This document shows, piece by piece, positions 60,242 to 64,000 of a stretch of 64,000 nucleotides of DNA. How positions within the stretch are numbered: the stretch's first letter is position 1; each line of letters opens with the position of its first letter. The DNA comes from an uncultured Bacteroidota bacterium (GTDB lineage Bacteria; Bacteroidota; Bacteroidia; Flavobacteriales; Flavobacteriaceae). The stretch spans positions 248,001 through 312,000 of the forward strand of contig CACCAP010000001.1 in the NCBI GenBank assembly GCA_902544085.1, given 5' to 3'. The translations under genes and the position numbers were made by a program. A model generated the notes under the pieces. The model was not told the DNA's origin. It did not search any database and worked only from the letters and a program-made list of their open reading frames with translations.

Positions 60242-61583
60242 TTTGTAAAATCAATTTTTTTATACTTTCAACTTTTTCAGAAATATCACCTGCTCCCAAA
60301 GTGATAATTATTTCTGAGTTATCATTTTTAATTTTATTTAACAACTCATCATCAGCAATGATATTTTTATTTTTATTTTGTATTTTTTCTAATAATATTC
60401 TAGAATCAATACCAGGAATAGGTTCCTCGCGTGCAGGATAAATATCTAATAAAAATATTTTGTCGAATTTTTCTAAAGCTTTTGCAAACTCACTCATAAA
60501 ATCTTTAGTTCTGGAAAAAAGATGTGGTTGAAAAACTACAAGGTTAGATTTTTGTGGGTACATTTTTTTTACTGATCTAACGATTGATTCAATCTCATTA
60601 GGATGGTGAGCATAATCATCAATAAATATTTTAGGAGATTTAGTAATAATTGAAAATCTGCGATGGATACCATTGAAGGATTCAATAGCATTAATAACTT
60701 TTTTTGGATTTAAGTCTAAATTAATTGCTATTGAAAAAGCAGCTAAAGCATTTAGAGCATTATGCTCACCTGGCATTTTAAAAACTACCTTTCCATAATT
60801 ATTTTTTTGAGATTTTATTTCAAATTGAGTTTCAAATGGACCATGAATTAATTTATCAATAAAATAATTAGATTCATTATTCAACCCGTACTTACAGCCA
60901 TCAAATTCTAAATTTTCATTTTGAAAAACAATTCCATCTTTTTTTAAGTTTCCAACGAAGGTTTTAAACGTATTTTTCAGATTTTGATAATTTTTATATA
61001 TATCTAGATGATCAGCATCAATATTGTTAATACATATTATATCAGGTTTAAGTTGCAAAAAAGACTTGTCAAATTCATCAGCTTCAACAACAAAAATTTT
61101 ATTTCCATTATTTAATAAATTTGAGTCATAATCATTCATGATTCCACCTACAAACGATGTGAATTCTAAGTTGAATTGAAATAAAATGTGACTTAATATT
61201 GAACTTACAGTTGTTTTTCCATGAGTACCTGAAATAGCAATACAAAAACCCTCATTGACAATTTCGGAAAGAATCTTTGCTCTTTTAACTAATGTGAATT
61301 TTTTATCTAGACAATACTGCAATATTTTATTATCATGACTAATTGCGGGAGTATAGACAATAAGTGTATTTTTTGGATTTAATCTTTTTAATTCAATCAA
61401 TGATTTAGTAAATAAGTATGAAATATCAATTCCCGCTTTCACTAGTTGATCAGTGATTTTTGACTTAACCCTATCATAGCCATAAATAGTTTTATTGTTT
61501 TGAAATAAATATTTGGCCAAAGCAGACATTCCAATACCTCCAATTCCAACAAAAAAATAGTTTTTGTATTCTATGTACTTCAT
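60231..61583 (-). CDS. murC: UDP-N-acetylmuramate--L-alanine ligase
   Basis: The 450 residues are the normal length. F-V-G-I-G-G-I-G-M-S-A-L-A starts the Rossmann domain (about 12-24), G-T-H-G-K-T-T is the ATP loop (119-125), and E-A-D-E-F-D-K-S-F, N-I-D-A-D-H-L-D, P-G-E-H-N-A-L-N-A and D-D-Y-A-H-H-P-N-E-I follow. It adds L-Ala to UDP-MurNAc. It overlaps murG by 4 bp and ftsQ by 11 bp. Confidence 0.96.
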   Translation of the reverse strand: MKYIEYKNYFFVGIGGIGMSALAKYLFQNNKTIYGYDRVKSKITDQLVKAGIDISYLFTKSLIELKRLNPKNTLIVYTPAISHDNKILQYCLDKKFTLVKRAKILSEIVNEGFCIAISGTHGKTTVSSILSHILFQFNLEFTSFVGGIMNDYDSNLLNNGNKIFVVEADEFDKSFLQLKPDIICINNIDADHLDIYKNYQNLKNTFKTFVGNLKKDGIVFQNENLEFDGCKYGLNNESNYFIDKLIHGPFETQFEIKSQKNNYGKVVFKMPGEHNALNALAAFSIAINLDLNPKKVINAIESFNGIHRRFSIITKSPKIFIDDYAHHPNEIESIVRSVKKMYPQKSNLVVFQPHLFSRTKDFMSEFAKALEKFDKIFLLDIYPAREEPIPGIDSRILLEKIQNKNKNIIADDELLNKIKNDNSEIIITLGAGDISEKVESIKKLILQNVI

Positions 61584-62680
61584 TTTAAAAAATATTCAAT
61601 TTCATTTATAATTGTTTTGACAGCATTTTTTTTTGAGATTGACTTAATGTTTTTTGAAAGACTAGTTCTGTATACATCGCTTACAATTAGTTTGTTTATA
61701 ATGGGTGTTAACTTAAATTCCAGTTCATCCTCATTAATAAATTCACATGCTCCTTTATCATAAATTTTCCTGGCATTTTTGGTCTGATGATCATCGACTA
61801 CATTAGGTGAGGGGATAAATATTACAGGTTTACCAACTATACATAGTTCAGAAATAATACTTGCACCTGATCTTGATACTATCAGATCCGAGACAGAGTA
61901 TAATTCTTCAATTTTATCAATAAAAGGAATAATTATTAAATTTTTATTTTCGAATTTTTTATAGGTTTTAATATACCTATTGCCAGTTTGTAAAATTACC
62001 TGTAAATCATTTTTGATAAAAAAATCAATTGAATCAACTATAGACTTATTGATTGCATCAGCTCCTTGGCTCCCACCCAATACTAGTATTGTTTTTTTAT
62101 TTCTTATTAGATTCAACTTTTTATAAATCTTATCATTCTTTAACGATTTAAAAATTTTAATTGATTCTCTTACCGGATTTCCCGAATATATTATTTTTCG
62201 ACTATCAAAAAATTTATCCATTCCATCATATGCAACAAAAATTTTCTTTGAATATTTACCCAAAATTTTATTTGTTAAACCAGGATAGGAATTTTGCTCT
62301 TGAATGAAAGTTGGTAAGTTTAGCAAACTCGAAACAAATAAAATTGGACCACTTGCAAAACCACCTGTTCCAATTACTAGGTTTGGTTTAAACTTTAGAA
62401 TTATCACTATGGATTGAATCAAACTAATAAATAACCTGAAAGGCAATAACATATTAGAGAAAGAAAATTTTCTTTTAAATCCTGAAATATTTAACCCCTT
62501 AATTCTGTAGCCCCTTTCAGGAATTATTTTCATTTCCATTTTATTTTTTGAGCCTACAAAAAGTAATTCACTATTTATAAATTTATTTTTTAAACCATCA
62601 GCAATACTTAAGGCTGGGTAGATATGACCACCAGAACCTCCGCCTGAGATAATAAATCTATATTTTTTTGTATTAATCAT
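61580..62680 (-). CDS. murG: UDP-GlcNAc:undecaprenyl-PP-MurNAc-pentapeptide GlcNAc transferase
   Basis: The 366-residue GT28 enzyme has I-S-G-G-G-S-G-G-H-I-Y-P-A-L-S-I-A near the start, V-I-G-T-G-G-F-A-S-G-P, Q-E-Q-N-S-Y-P-G, V-L-G-G-S-Q-G-A-D-A-I-N (second Gly loop) and S-R-S-G-A-S-I-I-S-E. It makes lipid II on the inner leaflet. It overlaps ftsW by 8 bp and murC by 4 bp. Confidence 0.96.
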   Translation of the reverse strand: MINTKKYRFIISGGGSGGHIYPALSIADGLKNKFINSELLFVGSKNKMEMKIIPERGYRIKGLNISGFKRKFSFSNMLLPFRLFISLIQSIVIILKFKPNLVIGTGGFASGPILFVSSLLNLPTFIQEQNSYPGLTNKILGKYSKKIFVAYDGMDKFFDSRKIIYSGNPVRESIKIFKSLKNDKIYKKLNLIRNKKTILVLGGSQGADAINKSIVDSIDFFIKNDLQVILQTGNRYIKTYKKFENKNLIIIPFIDKIEELYSVSDLIVSRSGASIISELCIVGKPVIFIPSPNVVDDHQTKNARKIYDKGACEFINEDELEFKLTPIINKLIVSDVYRTSLSKNIKSISKKNAVKTIINEIEYFLK

Positions 62681-63821
62681 CTGTAACTACAGTATTATAT
62701 TTTAAGTTATTCTTACTCACACTCAATAGAATTCCCATAGCCAAAAAAGTTATCCAGATAGATGTTCCACCAGTACTAACTAGTGGAAGAGGTTGTCCTG
62801 TAACTGGAATTAGCTGAACAGCAACAGCCATATTTGTAAAAGCTTGAAAAACAACAGGGATACCTACTGCTAGAGACACTAGCTGTCCAAACTTTGTTTC
62901 AGACCTGTATGAGGTGATTATAATTCTAAACAGCAGTACTACATACAATAATAATATGATTAAGGAAACTATGATTCCATACTCCTCAGCAATAATAGAG
63001 AAGATAAAATCAGAAGTGCTTTGCGGCAAGACATACTTCATAGAACTTTTTCCAGCCCCCACACCAAATATTTTTCCATTTGCTATTGCCGCTTTAGCTC
63101 TATTTATTTGATAACTTGTTGTATCATCAACGTCATTATTTACAAAATTTTCAATTCTATTAGTCCATGTATCAACTCGATTAGGGATAATCTCAGGAAA
63201 TTTATTAACAGCCAGTAAAAAAGATGATATAAGAAAAGTAAATAAAAAAACCAGTACAGCTAGATGTTTTAACTTATATCCTGCGATAAATATTATCATT
63301 ATAGACATCATGAATATTAATAATGCTGTAGAGAAGTTGGATGGAAGAATTAATGCAACAACTAATATTATTGGAAGCCACATTAATAAGAATGTTTTGA
63401 TCAGGCTGAGATTCTTGTTTTTTTCCTTGGACAAAAAATTTGATAAGTAGATTAATAAAAAAATTGATGCCAATGTGGAAGGTTGAAATGAAATATCAAG
63501 TATGGGTATGTTTAACCATCTATTTGCATTTGCACCATCAATAACATTTCCCTGAAAGGATGCAAAAAATAACAAAAAAATTACCAATGGGAGAACAATT
63601 AATGAAAGACCTTTGAAATATTTATACTCCAGCAAATGTGTTGAATACATAATCATCATACCGATAAATATTATTGATATATGTTTTATGATATTTGAAA
63701 AAATCAAATTCGCTCCAAAGTTTGAGCTAGCACTGTAAACAGGTAAGAATGAAAATATTGCTAAAGCTATAACTATGATCCAAATTACCTTATCTCCACC
63801 AATATTTTTACCTACAATCAT
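62673..63821 (-). CDS. ftsW: Lipid II polymerase/flippase FtsW (SEDS family)
   Basis: The 382-residue protein has about ten membrane helices of the SEDS type. Conserved loops are [35 protein letters not shown] and [15 protein letters not shown], then [18 protein letters not shown]. It polymerises septal glycan with a partner PBP. Its ATG overlaps the murD stop (ATGA). Confidence 0.95.
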   Translation of the reverse strand: MIVGKNIGGDKVIWIIVIALAIFSFLPVYSASSNFGANLIFSNIIKHISIIFIGMMIMYSTHLLEYKYFKGLSLIVLPLVIFLLFFASFQGNVIDGANANRWLNIPILDISFQPSTLASIFLLIYLSNFLSKEKNKNLSLIKTFLLMWLPIILVVALILPSNFSTALLIFMMSIMIIFIAGYKLKHLAVLVFLFTFLISSFLLAVNKFPEIIPNRVDTWTNRIENFVNNDVDDTTSYQINRAKAAIANGKIFGVGAGKSSMKYVLPQSTSDFIFSIIAEEYGIIVSLIILLLYVVLLFRIIITSYRSETKFGQLVSLAVGIPVVFQAFTNMAVAVQLIPVTGQPLPLVSTGGTSIWITFLAMGILLSVSKNNLKYNTVVTDD

Positions 63822-64000
63822 AATTTTCTAACCTCATCTTTAAATAAATTTCCTCTTTGCTCAAAATTTTCAAATAAGTCAAAACTTGCACAAGAAGGAG
63901 ACAATAAAACGACATCACCTTGTTTTGATATATCATATGCACTTTTAACTGCATCAACCATTTTATTTGTCGAAACAATAAGATTACAATGTTGCGAAAA
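63818..64000 (-). CDS. murD: UDP-N-acetylmuramoylalanine--D-glutamate ligase, C-terminal fragment (cut by window end)
   Basis: I translated the last 183 bases of the minus strand: 60 codons and a TGA, open to the right edge. [21 protein letters not shown] is the MurD C-terminal signature with the Ser/Cys/Ser-Phe-Asp segment, and the protein ends R-K-L. The rest of the gene lies beyond the window. The stop overlaps ftsW by 4 bp, fitting the murD-ftsW-murG order. Confidence 0.92.
   Translation of the reverse strand, partial: FSQHCNLIVSTNKMVDAVKSAYDISKQGDVVLLSPSCASFDLFENFEQRGNLFKDEVRKL

Overview
The window is a gene-dense stretch of an AT-rich chromosome from a marine member of the Bacteroidota, most likely family Flavobacteriaceae or a close relative. 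The evidence is a compact primary sigma factor that begins like flavobacterial RpoD, type IX secretion (T9SS) parts (PorT, the DUF5103 plug protein, a T9SS C-terminal sorting domain on a cargo protein), TamL, CtlX, a DUF6702 protein, a zinc-finger-free AccD, and TAnnTTTG promoter elements in place of the E. coli -10 box. A complete Na+-translocating NADH:quinone reductase operon fits a marine habitat. I see no IS element, integrase, prophage module, CRISPR array or rRNA. Packing is tight: many same-strand neighbours overlap by 4 bp (ATGA), four convergent pairs overlap by exactly 4 bp at their stop codons, and no gene-free stretch exceeds 300 bases.

Layout. 1-2904 (minus): a MoxR-like AAA+ ATPase (cut by the window edge), its VWA-domain partner, and a small SnoaL/NTF2-like lipoprotein. 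3009-7936 (plus): a surface-protein operon made of a beta-helix protein, a YadA-head-repeat protein with an S74 self-cleaving chaperone, and a T9SS cargo protein. 7951-14988: an amidohydrolase, an LpxH-like phosphoesterase with a glycosyltransferase, tRNA-Val, CtlX, small proteins, a flavin reductase and an O-methyltransferase. 14985-20425 (minus): TatA, an M1 peptidase, DUF6702, two tandem carboxypeptidase-regulatory-like proteins, a DUF1080 lipoprotein and tRNA-Gly. 20463-25277 (plus): a GNAT acetyltransferase, an M15 peptidase, GpmI, a thioredoxin-like lipoprotein, MetAP and a methyltransferase.

25274-32134 (minus): nqrABCDEF followed by apbE, which encodes the enzyme that attaches FMN to NqrB and NqrC. 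32229-37304: the T9SS plug protein, a divergent ApaG, PruA, RsmG (minus) and an aminotransferase. 37301-40152 (minus): TrkH and TrkA for K+ uptake. 40243-44070: PorT, a TrmH-type methyltransferase (minus) and TamL. 44105-55142 (plus): core housekeeping genes fbaA, accD, rpsO, pnp, rpoD, rpe and anmK, then an M14 peptidase and a MATE transporter. 55146-64000 (minus): a DUF998-like membrane protein, tRNA-Arg, a YqeY-like protein and the division/cell-wall cluster murD-ftsW-murG-murC-ftsQ-ftsA-ftsZ, with murD cut by the window end.

Most of the window is ordinary flavobacterial core genome. The best candidate for something undescribed is the three-gene surface operon at 3009-7936. A module usually found in one T9SS protein appears divided between its first and third genes, with an intramolecular-chaperone adhesin between them. 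Secondary points are altered flavinylation motifs in both NqrB and NqrC, a G8 tract in ftsA, 22-bp-spaced direct repeats upstream of the amidohydrolase, and -7 promoter elements lying within 10 bp of several start codons. All calls come from reading the sequence and from family knowledge; no database search was run.
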